DNA of 64,000 bases from Erythrobacteraceae bacterium CCH12-C2 (GTDB lineage Bacteria; Pseudomonadota; Alphaproteobacteria; Sphingomonadales; Sphingomonadaceae). The translations under genes were made by a program, and so were the position numbers. The stretch lies in contig LSKF01000026.1 of the NCBI GenBank assembly GCA_001556995.1, forward strand, positions 58,301 to 122,300, read 5' to 3'. Under the pieces are notes generated by a model. That model did no database searches. It had not been told where the DNA came from and worked only from the letters and a program-made list of their open reading frames with translations. Positions 37,361 to 46,994 of the stretch are shown here, in pieces; position 1 is the stretch's first letter; the number at the start of each line of letters is the position of its first letter.

Positions 37361-38998
37361 CTAGCGCGCGCGAAGTCCGACACTGCCGAGCGCTCCGGAA
37401 AAGGGTTCGATTATCAGCGCTGGTCCGTCACGCGTTATTGCGCCTACGATCAGTTGCACCTCGCCGTAATCTTCGGTCGGTAGGAGAATTTCGACCTGAC
37501 GGTCGCTGAAGTTGATAGCGCACCAGGCCATTTCGCCATTGCAACTTTGCCTTACGATGGCGAGCGTATCCGGCGGAGAAGGGCAGAACGCGATCGAGCC
37601 ATGCACCATGGCCGACATTTGTCGACGCCGATGCATAACCTTGCGAAACAGGTTGAGAATGCTGTTCGGATCATCATGCTGGGCCTCTACTGCCAGCAAG
37701 CGGTGCGTGTCGCCGAGAGGAAGCCAGGGCTCGCCAGTCGTAAAGCCGCACGAAGCCCCAGACATTGTCCAAGGCATGGGGGTGCGGGCTCCATCGCGCT
37801 GGCTGTCGTTCGGATAATTGGCAATCGCCTCGGGATCGACCAGACGTTCGAAAGGGATGGTGACCTGCGGAAGTCCGAGTTCCTCGCCCTGATAGACGAA
37901 TATCGTCCCGTTCAGTGTGGCCTGAAGCAGCAACAGCAGCCGCTCGAACCTTCCTGCTGGCGCGGTGGCATGAGCCCACCTGGTCGCAACGCGCGCGCAA
38001 TCATGGTTCGAGAACGCGAAGCCCGGATGGCCGCTTTGCGGATCTCCGTTCCATCGTTCGACAACGGATCTGATGTGGCCAGCGTCGAAGGTGGACGCGC
38101 CAATGAAGTCGAAGCTGTAGGCCGATGAGAGGCGCCTTTCACCCGATGTGTAATCGACCATCGTTGCATGTGGACTCTCGCCGCCGATTTCTGCGACGGT
38201 GAAGAAATCGCAGCCGGCCGCCTTGCAGAACTCGCCAGCCAGTCGTTCGATAAGCGGTATCATCTCGGGCTGAGACATGCTGTAGTCGTGCCGCTGCATC
38301 TCGAATGGCCGGTTTGCCGGATGCTGTCTGTTCGACGGCGGGTTGTCCCGTAGCTGGCGATCCACCATTCCGAGGTTGAGCGCATCGAGGCGGAAGCCGT
38401 CGACCCCTCGCTCGATCCAGAACTTCCCGACATCGATCAGCGCCTCGACAACCTTGGGGTTGTGCAGATTGAGAGTGGGTTGCTGCTTCAGGAAATGATG
38501 CAGGTAGTATTGCTTGCGCCGTGTGTCCCAGGTCCATGCAGGACCTGAGAAAACCGACTGCCAATTGTTGGGCGGAGATCCGTCGTTCTTTGCATCCGCC
38601 CAGACGTACCAGTCAGACTTGTCGCTTGTGGCGGAATCGCGGCTCTGCATGAACCAGGCGTGCTGATCCGACGTGTGACAATAGACCTGGTCGATAATGA
38701 CCTTGAGGCCCAGTTCATGAGCGCGCGCGATCAGGGCATCGAAATCGGCCAGAGTGCCGAAGATTGGATCGACCGCATAGTAGTCCGAGACATCATAGCC
38801 GAAGTCAGCCATGGGCGACGTGAAGAAGGGGGACAGCCAAATTCCATCGACACCAAGGCTTGCGACATAATCAAGCTGGCGCTTAATGCCAGGCAGATCG
38901 CCGATACCGTCTCCATCGGTGTCGAGAAAGCTGCGAGGATATATCTGATAGATCACGGCGCTTCGCCACCATGGTCTGTCGAACGGTTCAGTGGCCAT
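37361..38998 (-). CDS. GH13 alpha-glucosidase, cytoplasmic
   Basis: This 545-residue GH13 enzyme of the oligo-glucosidase group has no signal peptide. Key residues are visible: nucleophile Asp205 in GVDGFRLDALNLG, acid/base Glu270 in FFTVAEIGGE and the SNHDCARV transition-state region (His332, Asp333). DWYVWADAKNDGSPPNNWQS is typical of alpha-glucosidases acting on short maltosides or sucrose-like substrates. It starts the minus-strand cluster, and a 14-base palindrome lies about 215 bases upstream. Confidence 0.9.
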   Translation of the reverse strand: MATEPFDRPWWRSAVIYQIYPRSFLDTDGDGIGDLPGIKRQLDYVASLGVDGIWLSPFFTSPMADFGYDVSDYYAVDPIFGTLADFDALIARAHELGLKVIIDQVYCHTSDQHAWFMQSRDSATSDKSDWYVWADAKNDGSPPNNWQSVFSGPAWTWDTRRKQYYLHHFLKQQPTLNLHNPKVVEALIDVGKFWIERGVDGFRLDALNLGMVDRQLRDNPPSNRQHPANRPFEMQRHDYSMSQPEMIPLIERLAGEFCKAAGCDFFTVAEIGGESPHATMVDYTSGERRLSSAYSFDFIGASTFDAGHIRSVVERWNGDPQSGHPGFAFSNHDCARVATRWAHATAPAGRFERLLLLLQATLNGTIFVYQGEELGLPQVTIPFERLVDPEAIANYPNDSQRDGARTPMPWTMSGASCGFTTGEPWLPLGDTHRLLAVEAQHDDPNSILNLFRKVMHRRRQMSAMVHGSIAFCPSPPDTLAIVRQSCNGEMAWCAINFSDRQVEILLPTEDYGEVQLIVGAITRDGPALIIEPFSGALGSVGLRAR

Positions 38999-39699
38999 GC
39001 AAATGCGGTTCCGTCTCCTGTGGGTTCGGAAGACGTACTCTTCCGCCTTAGGCCCTCATGGATTAGCGCGATGGAGCACGAACTAATCGCCAAATTCTGT
39101 CGATTTGATGCTGCTGGATGAATGCTTACGGGCCTGCCCTAAGCGACGAGGACCACCAGCCATTCCCTAACTGCCATTGAAGTGTCTGCTTCTGGCAAAA
39201 TCCGCCTGTTGATTTGCCAATTGGCAATGACCGCTAAGTCCCAAGACCTTCCGGCAGCAATCGACCCATACCCGGTCGCTCATTACCGCGAGGTCAAACA
39301 TCGGGTTCCGCCCGAAGTCGCCATTACGCTTTCAAGTATGAGCCTCGCAACCACATGACCAAACGTGAACGGACTCTTGTCGTCGGGTCCGACCGCTGGT
39401 GCAATAGAAACTTGAAGCGCTACGTTTATCGCGACCAGCGTGCAATTCTTGAAGATGACGACCGGTGATTCCCTGCGCCGCACGGCTTGTGCCCGATTGG
39501 TCACTTTCCGTGTCGAGATTTTTTGCTGCATCAAGGTACAATCCTTGCGTGCGGGCGGTGGGATCTAGCTGAGGTGGTGCGGCTCCAGCATTACCACCAT
39601 CCTCTCACGTACCTGCATGGGCATGAAACTGTTCGGCAATCCTTCCGGGGTCGGCTACAACAAGCTGACTCGTGCTCGGAATACGGTTATTGCGTGGGC
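38999..39699. promoter_or_regulatory. 700-base divergent intergenic region
   Basis: Separates the alpha-glucosidase operon (minus) from the winged-helix regulator (plus). I see no supported gene; a small minus-strand frame at 39283-39534 has no recognisable features. It holds a perfect 14-base palindrome TTGCCAATTGGCAA at 39214-39227 that could be an operator. The DNA is less G+C-rich than its surroundings in places. Confidence 0.45.
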
Positions 39700-41343
39700 A
39701 TGGAAATGAAGCCCTTAGACGGCCGGCGTTCTGCTGCGCAGGATCTCAGCAAGGCGGCCGCGTTCCGGCTCGGGGCGCTGTCGGTCGATCCCGCGCTGCG
39801 CCTGCTCAGCACCAACGAAAGCGCAGTCGTGATCCAGCCACGGGTGATGCGGGTGCTGGTCGCGCTTGCCGAAGTGGATGGTGCGGTCCTCTCGCGCAAT
39901 GACCTGATCATGCGGTGCTGGGACGGCACGATCGTCGGCGACAATGCGATCAACCGGGTGATCTCGCAACTGCGCCGGGCGCTGGAGGAGTTGACCGGCG
40001 ACGAGGTCGGGGTCGAGACCATCACCAAGGTCGGCTTTAGGCTGGTGCAACGGCCGGGTGAAGAGACGCCTGCCGCGCCGCCGCCCTTGCGGCTGATCGA
40101 ATCAACCCGCCCGCATGTGGCGACACATGCCGATGATCCCGCCGCCGCTCCTGCGATGGCCGTAACCGGCTCGCCGCCTGCCAGGCTCCTCCGGCGCAAG
40201 CTTGTGTTGGGGGCGGCGGGCCTTGGTGCACTGGCTGCGGTGCCAACCGGCTGGACCATCCTCATGCCGCCAAACTATCGGCCCGAGCCGCAGGCCGACG
40301 CAATGGTCACCAAGGCTGATATGCTCCTAAAGAGCGGCCTGCCGGGGACGGTCGCGCAGGCAACGCTGTTGCTCGAACAGGCGACCGCCCGCGATCCCCG
40401 TTATCCCAAGGCGTGGGGCAGGCTTGCAAGCATCTACCGGCACGGGTTGCATGGCTTCGGCGATGGCGAGAAGCGGAGCTATCCCGGCCTTGTGCGCTCG
40501 GCGGCCGGCCGGGCGCTGGCGCTCGATCCGGATCAGCCTGATGCGCAGCTGGCACTTGCACTTCTGATACCTTGGCGCGGTAACTGGGCGGCTGCCGAGG
40601 AGGCGCTCACCGCCATCCAACGCAAATTTCCGCAGCACTGGTACGCCAATGGCCAGCTCAGCCTGCTGCTGCTCGATCTCGGCCGGATCGAGGATGCCCT
40701 GAACTATCGCAGGAAAGTCATCGCGCTTGAGCCCGAAATTCCGAACAACTGGGGCTTTTTTGCTCTCAACCTGATGCTTGCTGGGCGGATCCACGAGGCC
40801 GATGCAGCGCTGGATAAGGCGGCTGGCAACTGGCCACGCCAGCCCTTCTTGTGGTCGGTGCGTCGTCGCCTGTTGATCGAGACCGATCGCCCGCTCGCTG
40901 CCGCCGCTTTTACGCGGGACGTGCGCTTCCAGCCAGAAGGAATGCCGCCCTCGGTAATCGAGCGTTATGCTCGGGAGGCTGAGGCCATCGCCAGCAATGA
41001 TCCGGCGCTGCGCCAACGTGAAGCTGATGCGCTGATCGCCTCGGTCGAGGCGCCGGAGCATTTCGGGGCGGTGGCGTCGTCTTTGAGCCTGCTCGGGGCG
41101 GAGGACATGGCGCTTGAGGCTGTTTCGGTGTCCCTGTTTGGCGGCACGTTTGCAGGTCGCAATTGGCCCGCCCCGAGCCCGGTCGAGTTTCGCCAGACCG
41201 CGTTCCTGTACCACGCTCCGCTGCGACGTCTCGCCGACCGCCAAGCGTATCGTGCTCTGGTCGAGCGAGCCGGGCTTGCGGCCTATTGGGCCAAGTCCGG
41301 GCGCGGGCCCGATCCGGACGCATTGGGCCGGTCGCTCTTGTGA
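39700..41343 (+). CDS. ToxR/CadC-like winged-helix regulator with membrane anchor and TPR repeats
   Basis: A 547-residue protein. The N-terminal Trans_reg_C winged helix (about 20-110) includes VIQPRVMRVLVALAEVDGAV, CWDGTIVGDNAINRVISQLR and IETITKVGFRL-type ending. A hydrophobic stretch (LVLGAAGLGALAAVPTGWTI, about 170-190) is a single membrane span, followed by tetratricopeptide repeats (RALALDPDQPDAQLALALL, RKVIALEPEIPNNWG). It is a one-component membrane regulator. The ATG at 39700 was chosen, since upstream in-frame sequence is not family-like. It converges with the adhesin gene, 21 bases between stops. Confidence 0.82.
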   Translation: MEMKPLDGRRSAAQDLSKAAAFRLGALSVDPALRLLSTNESAVVIQPRVMRVLVALAEVDGAVLSRNDLIMRCWDGTIVGDNAINRVISQLRRALEELTGDEVGVETITKVGFRLVQRPGEETPAAPPPLRLIESTRPHVATHADDPAAAPAMAVTGSPPARLLRRKLVLGAAGLGALAAVPTGWTILMPPNYRPEPQADAMVTKADMLLKSGLPGTVAQATLLLEQATARDPRYPKAWGRLASIYRHGLHGFGDGEKRSYPGLVRSAAGRALALDPDQPDAQLALALLIPWRGNWAAAEEALTAIQRKFPQHWYANGQLSLLLLDLGRIEDALNYRRKVIALEPEIPNNWGFFALNLMLAGRIHEADAALDKAAGNWPRQPFLWSVRRRLLIETDRPLAAAAFTRDVRFQPEGMPPSVIERYAREAEAIASNDPALRQREADALIASVEAPEHFGAVASSLSLLGAEDMALEAVSVSLFGGTFAGRNWPAPSPVEFRQTAFLYHAPLRRLADRQAYRALVERAGLAAYWAKSGRGPDPDALGRSLL

Positions 41344-41364
41344 AGCGCGGCCAGCCCGCCGGTG

Positions 41365-42747
41365 TCAGAACTCGCCTGCCACGCCGGCGCGGAACGCGTT
41401 ATTTTTCTCCCCGGCAAAGCTGAAGCCCACGCCGATCGCGAAAGGGCGTTCAGTTTTCAGGCGGTGCATCAGGCTCCCCCCGACCGCCGCCTCGCCCCGG
41501 AACACCGCACCGTTGAGCACGTAGCTGGTCCGGCCCGGTTCGCTGGGGAAGGGCGCATGCCCCATCGCGGTCGCGGCCGCGACGGCCTTGCGCATATCGG
41601 TGCGATCCTCATCGCGCAGGTCGAACAGTTCCGAGACCCGGTCGGTCAGCACCCCGATGGCGCCCGCCTGCGTGGTTCCTGCCACCTCCAGCGATGTGAT
41701 GCGCGAAAAAAGCGTCGTGTCGCGCCCCAGCGTTCCGGCAGCATCGACCGTGGCGACCGAGACGGGGCCAGACTGCGCCGCCGTGCTCGCAGCGATATCG
41801 CCCACCCGCACTGAACTGCCGGTGGCACCGAGCGCCACCTGATTGGCGGCCGTGGTGGTCGCCCCGGCGCCAACAGCAGTCGAACCGGCGAATGCGGCAT
41901 TGGCAAGCCGACCGACCGCGGTCGCGCCGACGCCCGCTGCATTGGCGCTGACCCCGACTGCGGTCGAAGCGATCCCGGTGGCGCGGGTGTTGTGGCCGAG
42001 CGCGGAAGCAGCAATCCCGGTCGCCTCGGCCTGCTGGCCGAGTGCGGTGGAAGCGGTGTTGCTGGCGACAGTGCGGTCACCGATGGCTGTCGCGCCGGTG
42101 CTCGACGCTGCAGCGCCGCTGCCGACCGCCGTGGTCCGCGCGCCATTGGCGATCGCAAGCCCGCCCACTGTCGTCGCATAATCGCCCTGCGCCGCCACGC
42201 CCTGACCCAGCGCCAGCGCGAAGTTACCCGTCTGGGTCGTCGCGGTGGCGATGATATTCCCGGTAAGCGTGCCCTGGAACACACCGTTTCCATTGGCAAA
42301 ACCGAGCGTGCCGGTGCTGGCGATGGTTCCGGTTGCCCCCACGAACCGCCCGGTCCCGCCGGTGATGACAAGGTTCTCTGTCGCGACGAACTGCCCGGGC
42401 GTTCCCGAGGCATCGGTCCGGCCGGTGTAGGTGCCGCGGATCGAGTCCCCGGCTGCCAAATTGTAGACAAACTCGCCGTCGACGAGGTCGGTGGGCGGCG
42501 GCGTTACGATGCAATGGCTCTGCGTTGACGTGAAGGTCCCGATGTTCGAGGTGCCGGTCGAAGAGATCGCACCCGGTGCGATCGTGACCGTGTTGAAGTT
42601 GGGGGGCGAGCAGCGTCCGCTTCCCGGAGGCGAGAGCGGATTGACGTTCTCGCGCGTGCCGTTGAACTTAACCTGCTGGGCCGCCGCCCCGCTTGCTGCA
42701 AACAGGCCCGCAACCACCGCGGCCGAAATAAGTGGCAGATTACGCAT
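41365..42747 (-). CDS. Short trimeric-autotransporter-like (YadA-type) surface protein
   Basis: A 460-residue protein with a signal peptide ending GAAAQ. It has an N-terminal beta-rich domain (GEFVYNLAAGDSIRGTYTG, ITGGTGRFVGATGTI), then a row of YadA-head type repeats of about 14 residues (for example ASTALGQQAEATGIAASALG, ATAVGRLANAAFAGSTAVGA). A neck/stalk follows (ITSLEVAGTTQAGAIGVLTD, RVSELFDLRDEDRTDMRKAV), then a YadA-anchor ending FAGEKNNAFRAGVAGEF. It would be a trimeric outer-membrane adhesin. The N-terminal domain is not typical of YadA. Confidence 0.82.
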   Translation of the reverse strand: MRNLPLISAAVVAGLFAASGAAAQQVKFNGTRENVNPLSPPGSGRCSPPNFNTVTIAPGAISSTGTSNIGTFTSTQSHCIVTPPPTDLVDGEFVYNLAAGDSIRGTYTGRTDASGTPGQFVATENLVITGGTGRFVGATGTIASTGTLGFANGNGVFQGTLTGNIIATATTQTGNFALALGQGVAAQGDYATTVGGLAIANGARTTAVGSGAAASSTGATAIGDRTVASNTASTALGQQAEATGIAASALGHNTRATGIASTAVGVSANAAGVGATAVGRLANAAFAGSTAVGAGATTTAANQVALGATGSSVRVGDIAASTAAQSGPVSVATVDAAGTLGRDTTLFSRITSLEVAGTTQAGAIGVLTDRVSELFDLRDEDRTDMRKAVAAATAMGHAPFPSEPGRTSYVLNGAVFRGEAAVGGSLMHRLKTERPFAIGVGFSFAGEKNNAFRAGVAGEF

Positions 42748-43185
42748 GATGTTCTCCCTCGTCGTTGGACGAGCTCGGTTATCCGGCGGAACCAGCATGC
42801 ACCGCGACACCCAATGCATGATCAAGAGGTGATCTTGTTGTGATTTCTTGACGAATGGCTGGATCTACAGACCACGAAGCCTACGAAAAAAGGTGCTCGC
42901 GGGTTGGAAAGGCTTCCTATTCGGCCATGATCGGGGTGCGAGATTTAGCCGGTTGCGGTGATACATGATGAATTTCGAACAATTGCGGCTTCGCGATCTC
43001 CGATCCTTTGCTCACTCCATCAATGCCGCAAGATGGCGGTTGCTGTTGACTGCCTGAGCCGCGCGACGCTTGGGAAGACGGACCATGTGCCGGTACCCAA
43101 CACTTGCCCGCTTGGTCGCTGCAGAAAATTGCGCTTCTCTTGTAGCCGGATTAAGCCGGTACAGGGATGGTGTCGGGGGAATGGT
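42748..43185. promoter_or_regulatory. Divergent intergenic region before the cyclase gene
   Basis: About 440 bases between the adhesin (minus) and the cyclase (plus). The cyclase reading frame is open upstream to 42958, but that extension has no family features and is Cys/Arg-rich. GGGGGA about 8 bases before the GTG at 43186 supports that start. No other gene seen. Confidence 0.4.
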
Positions 43186-45417
43186 GTGAAGCGCGTGCGA
43201 AGCTGGGCTGGACGCATGGGGCCGACCTTGGCGGGGTTTGGTGCGCTTGCTCTGGTAGTGGTGCTGACTGCTGGCAACCCGATGCCCCTCCAGCGCGCCG
43301 AGGCCTTGGTATTCGATACGTATCAGCGCATCGCACCGTGGCAGGGACCAGCAAACTCGCGCGTCGCGGTGGTCGATATTGATGAGGAATCCATCCGGCG
43401 ATCGGGCCAGTGGCCTTGGCCACGCACAGATCTTGCAACGCTGACGCGGCGGCTGGCCAATGCCGGTGCGCAGGTGGTTGCCTACGATATCGTGTTTTCC
43501 GAAGCGGACCGAACCTCACCCGAAGCGGTTGCCAAGCGCTATGCGCAGAGCCCGCTTGCGCCGTCGCTGCTCAAATTGCCAAGCCACGACAGTCTGTTTG
43601 CCGAGAGCTTCGGCACAGTACCAGTGGTCCTCGGCCACTTCTTCTTGGGGCCAGGCAAAGGCGGAAGTGACGTGGAACCGCGCGCCAGTTTCACGTTATC
43701 AGGGACGCTGCCCCGCCGCGATGTGGCGAACTATGGCGGCGCGCTTCTGCCACTACCGGTAATTGCGAAAGCCGCAGCTGGCACCGGCTTCGTGACCCTG
43801 CAGGGCGATGACGACGGGATCGTTCGGCGTGTGCCGCTGGTCGCGCTTCAGGGAGACAAGCCAGTCCCCGGTTTGGCCCTGGAGGCAGTTCGGGTGGCGC
43901 TGGATGCGGGTTCTCCCAATCTCCTGGCGAGCGACGGCACCGGCGAGACGCTCGCCAGTCCGGGCGCTGCGGTGTCGATCCGCGTCGGGTCTGCCGAAAT
44001 TCCGGTCACCGATGCGGGCGAGATGTGGGTGCATTTTCCCGCAGCCCCCCGGAACAAAGCCCTGTCTGCATGGCGGATTATCAGCGGTGATCTCACCGAC
44101 GCCGAGCTCAGGTCTGCGGTGGCAGGTAAAGTCGTGTTCGTCGGCGGCAGCGCTGAAGGCTTGCAAGATCTGGTCGCAACGCCGTTGGCCCAGAGCGTTG
44201 CTGGAGTCAGAGTCCAAGCGGCTGCCACCGAGCAGATTCTGGCCGGCCATTACCTTGAGCGACCGGATTGGGCGGGCGCGCTAGAATTGCTATTGGCGGT
44301 GTTCGCAGGTGCAGGTCTTGCGCTGCTGCTGCCGCGTCTGGGCGCTGCGCTGGGCGCGCTGGCTGCGCTCGGTCTGATTGCGGCAAGCGGGCTTGGCAGC
44401 TGGCTCGCTTTCACGCGGTCCGGATACTTGCTCGATCCGGTGCTACCGATGCTGGCGACCCTTGCAGTTTATACCGTGCAGACGGTCTCGGCTTTCTATC
44501 GCGAAGAGCGCCAGCGCCGCTTCATCCATGCCGCCTTTGACCGCTATCTTTCGCCCGAACTCGTGCGCCAGATTGCCGCCGATCCGGGCAAGCTCGAGCT
44601 TGGCGGCGAGGAGCGCGACATGAGCGTGATGATGTGCGACATCCGGGGCTTCAGCCGCATCTCCGAACGCTATTCCCCACGCGAGACAATCGAATTTCTG
44701 ATCGCCTTCCTGACTCCGATGAGCGCCATCCTGCTCGCGCACAAGGCAACGCTCGACAAGTATATCGGCGATGCCATTCTCGCGTTCTGGAATGCGCCGC
44801 TGGATGATCCTGACCACCCCGTCCACGCGGCGCGGGCAGCGTTGGCGATGATCGAGGAAACCCGAGCACTCAACGCCGCCATGGCGCAGCAGCAGGCGGT
44901 TCCATGGCCGGGCGAGGTCGAGATCGGGATTGGGCTCAATACGGGATTGTGCTGCGTCGGAAACATGGGGTCGCGAGAGCGGCTGTCCTACACCCTGATT
45001 GGCGATACCGTGAACGTCGCCTCCCGGCTTGAGGGTTTGACCAAGCTCTACGGGGTTCCGGTCGTCTTGGGGGAGGCGCTCGCCGTTCGCTTGCCTGACT
45101 TTGGTGTCATCGAGCTCGACCGGGTCCGCGTTGTTGGCCGCGATGCGCCAATGTCGATTTACGCCCTGTTGGGTGATGAACGGTTGCGAGGGGGCGCAGA
45201 CTTCACTGCCTTGGCCACTCTTCATGCTGCAATGCTCGAAGCCTATCTTGCGCAGAAGTGGCCACAGGCTCTGGCGGCACTTGAAGAGGCCAAGCCCCAT
45301 TTCCTTCGGTTCGGGATCGGAGGCCTTGGCGCACTATTTGCTGAGCGGATTACCAGCTTGGCCGTCAATCCGCCGGGCGAGGATTGGGACGGGGTCTATC
45401 AGGCGACCGCTAAGTAA
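43186..45417 (+). CDS. CHASE2-domain class III adenylate/guanylate cyclase
   Basis: A 743-residue membrane protein. After an N-terminal helix it has a periplasmic CHASE2 sensor domain (about 35-310, including SRVAVVDIDEESIRRSGQWP and GKVVFVGGSAEGLQDLV). Three membrane helices follow (about 345-430), then a cyclase catalytic domain with metal-binding Asp485 (MMCDIRGFSRI) and Asp529 (KYIGDAILAFW) and the GNMGSRERLSYTLIGDTVNV loop. It would make cAMP (or cGMP) in response to an extracytoplasmic signal. The FecR-domain gene next door often accompanies CHASE2 cyclases. It may supply the nucleotide sensed by the FeS/cNMP protein 2.6 kb downstream. Confidence 0.9.
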   Translation: MKRVRSWAGRMGPTLAGFGALALVVVLTAGNPMPLQRAEALVFDTYQRIAPWQGPANSRVAVVDIDEESIRRSGQWPWPRTDLATLTRRLANAGAQVVAYDIVFSEADRTSPEAVAKRYAQSPLAPSLLKLPSHDSLFAESFGTVPVVLGHFFLGPGKGGSDVEPRASFTLSGTLPRRDVANYGGALLPLPVIAKAAAGTGFVTLQGDDDGIVRRVPLVALQGDKPVPGLALEAVRVALDAGSPNLLASDGTGETLASPGAAVSIRVGSAEIPVTDAGEMWVHFPAAPRNKALSAWRIISGDLTDAELRSAVAGKVVFVGGSAEGLQDLVATPLAQSVAGVRVQAAATEQILAGHYLERPDWAGALELLLAVFAGAGLALLLPRLGAALGALAALGLIAASGLGSWLAFTRSGYLLDPVLPMLATLAVYTVQTVSAFYREERQRRFIHAAFDRYLSPELVRQIAADPGKLELGGEERDMSVMMCDIRGFSRISERYSPRETIEFLIAFLTPMSAILLAHKATLDKYIGDAILAFWNAPLDDPDHPVHAARAALAMIEETRALNAAMAQQQAVPWPGEVEIGIGLNTGLCCVGNMGSRERLSYTLIGDTVNVASRLEGLTKLYGVPVVLGEALAVRLPDFGVIELDRVRVVGRDAPMSIYALLGDERLRGGADFTALATLHAAMLEAYLAQKWPQALAALEEAKPHFLRFGIGGLGALFAERITSLAVNPPGEDWDGVYQATAK

Positions 45418-45476
45418 CCTTCACCGCGGCGGGCAAGTAACCTGTCGCCCTGTGGCGTCGCGGCACACTGGATTGC

Positions 45477-46370
45477 TTAATTTGGTGCCTTGCGCTTCGG
45501 AGTTGTTACCTGTCCATCACTCCGATCGGGCGCGTCCCGGCCGCGATTGCCGAGCAGGATACCACCAATCGCCGCAGCCGCAGCTGCGCCTGCAATCACT
45601 TCGCTCGGAACTCCGCCATTAAGGCTGCGAGCCCAGCGCGGGGCGAGTTCGTCTTGCACCCGCGCAAACCCCTTGTCACCAATCCGGAACGGCCCGATCG
45701 GCGCAGCGCCCATCCGCGGAATATAGGCGGCAAGGCCGGGCTCATCTAACACAACTGTCACCCCGGCGCCGCTGACATCGACACGGCCGGGGGCAAGGCC
45801 GGGCTGGGCATTGGCCGCAGGCCCGCGCAGGATCACCAGCGTCGCCTCGTTCTTGTTGGAATTCACCCTGCCGACCGCAGGCTCTTTCTCGGCGATATCG
45901 CGTGCGCCTTCGCCCACCAGCATATCGACCGCCGTACCGCGAATGCCGATCCGTCCGGATGGCGTAGCGATTTCGCCGCTGCGGTCACCGGTCTCCTCCC
46001 CCGAGAAGAACCGCAACGCCCCTTTGATCAGGGTTGCGGCAACCGATCTCTCTTTGTTCGGATCATAGACGAAGCGGTCAATCCTGACGCGGGATTTTTG
46101 GCCGATACCAAAATTGGACCGATCCAGCAGCAGGATCTGCATTTGCGCATTGCGACCCGTCTCGATCACATCGCCCCAGGCAATGCGCTGGCGCCGTTCG
46201 ACCTTGACCGGCTTTTTCGTCTGGCTGTTTGCCAGCGTGACATCACCGGCCACGCTGGCCGCATTGCCGACCTCGACCCGCTGCTGCGCGGCAAGGGGAC
46301 TGGTAAGCGCGCCAAGCGTGATCAGGCTGGCTCCGGCGAAGGCCACAAAAGGCGAGCGCAGCACGGTCAT
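45477..46370 (-). CDS. FecR-domain periplasmic protein
   Basis: This 297-residue protein has a signal peptide ending PLAAQ. Its FecR-type beta domain runs from about residue 35 (VAGDVTLANSQTKKPVKVER, GDVIETGRNAQMQILLLDRS) through IATPSGRIGIRGTAVDMLVG. A hydrophobic glycine/alanine stretch near the C-terminus (VIAGAAAAAAIGGILLG) may be a membrane tail. No sigma factor is adjacent, so it is not a classical FecR anti-sigma; it is probably a partner of the CHASE2 cyclase. Overlaps the upstream gene by four bases and converges with the cyclase. Confidence 0.8.
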   Translation of the reverse strand: MTVLRSPFVAFAGASLITLGALTSPLAAQQRVEVGNAASVAGDVTLANSQTKKPVKVERRQRIAWGDVIETGRNAQMQILLLDRSNFGIGQKSRVRIDRFVYDPNKERSVAATLIKGALRFFSGEETGDRSGEIATPSGRIGIRGTAVDMLVGEGARDIAEKEPAVGRVNSNKNEATLVILRGPAANAQPGLAPGRVDVSGAGVTVVLDEPGLAAYIPRMGAAPIGPFRIGDKGFARVQDELAPRWARSLNGGVPSEVIAGAAAAAAIGGILLGNRGRDAPDRSDGQVTTPKRKAPN

Positions 46371-46744
46371 GACGGTTGCCCTGGCCCGGCGTTTTGGCAG
46401 CTTCCGATGGCCTGCTTAAGGGCACCGGGCGGGTAGTCCTTGTCTTTCAGCCTGCCCAACTCGATCAAGCCGCCTTGTCGATCGCCAACCCTGCACAATA
46501 GCATGGCGTGATCGAGCCGCGCCTCGGCCGAGCCGGGAAACCGGGTCAATACCCGCTCGATCGTCGCCAAAGCCTCAAGCAGCGCGCCGCTCGCGGCCTG
46601 TTGGCGGGCCAAGGCGATCCCGGTCTGCTCGTCGGCGGTCTGGTCCGAGAGCGCATCAAGCTGCTGCAACGTCTGGGAAGACGCGGGGATGCTCACCAAA
46701 ACCAGAAAGGCAAAAGCTATGGCTCGGAATGACGAGATAATCAT
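46367..46744 (-). CDS. Small exported TPR-like protein
   Basis: 125 residues with a signal peptide ending ASSQ. The mature part is helical with a TPR-like core (ALLEALATIERVLTRFPGSA, EARLDHAMLLCRVGDRQGGL). It is co-transcribed with the FecR-domain gene (four-base overlap), a pairing that suggests a shared periplasmic complex. Start at 46744 chosen for the signal peptide. Confidence 0.65.
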   Translation of the reverse strand: MIISSFRAIAFAFLVLVSIPASSQTLQQLDALSDQTADEQTGIALARQQAASGALLEALATIERVLTRFPGSAEARLDHAMLLCRVGDRQGGLIELGRLKDKDYPPGALKQAIGSCQNAGPGQPS

Positions 46745-46994
46745 ATGGATCACCGCCTTGTAACAAACCATGCCACATTTGGCCCTTCGATTGCAAGCAA
46801 ACACCGACTGGCGACGGGGCCGATGCTGCAGGGGTCCAGATGATTACGGTGACAGATCCCAACGAATTCCTTCTTAATTCTAGGTTTTTGAGAGACTGAC
46901 TCCGAAAAGCAGCTATTCAGGGCTTGAGTGAGGCAGTATCCAGCGCCGACCCATTTTGCATCGCAGCGCAGTGCTTCAAGCAGGACGCTTCGTC

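Noticed and set aside
39283..39534. An 83-residue minus-strand ORF in the gap before the winged-helix regulator
   Set aside because: No ribosome-binding site, family motif or hydrophobic pattern; I treat it as spurious.
42958..43185. An upstream in-frame extension of the cyclase (76 extra residues)
   Set aside because: It is Cys/Arg-rich with no CHASE2 or signal features, and a good ribosome-binding site precedes the GTG at 43186.
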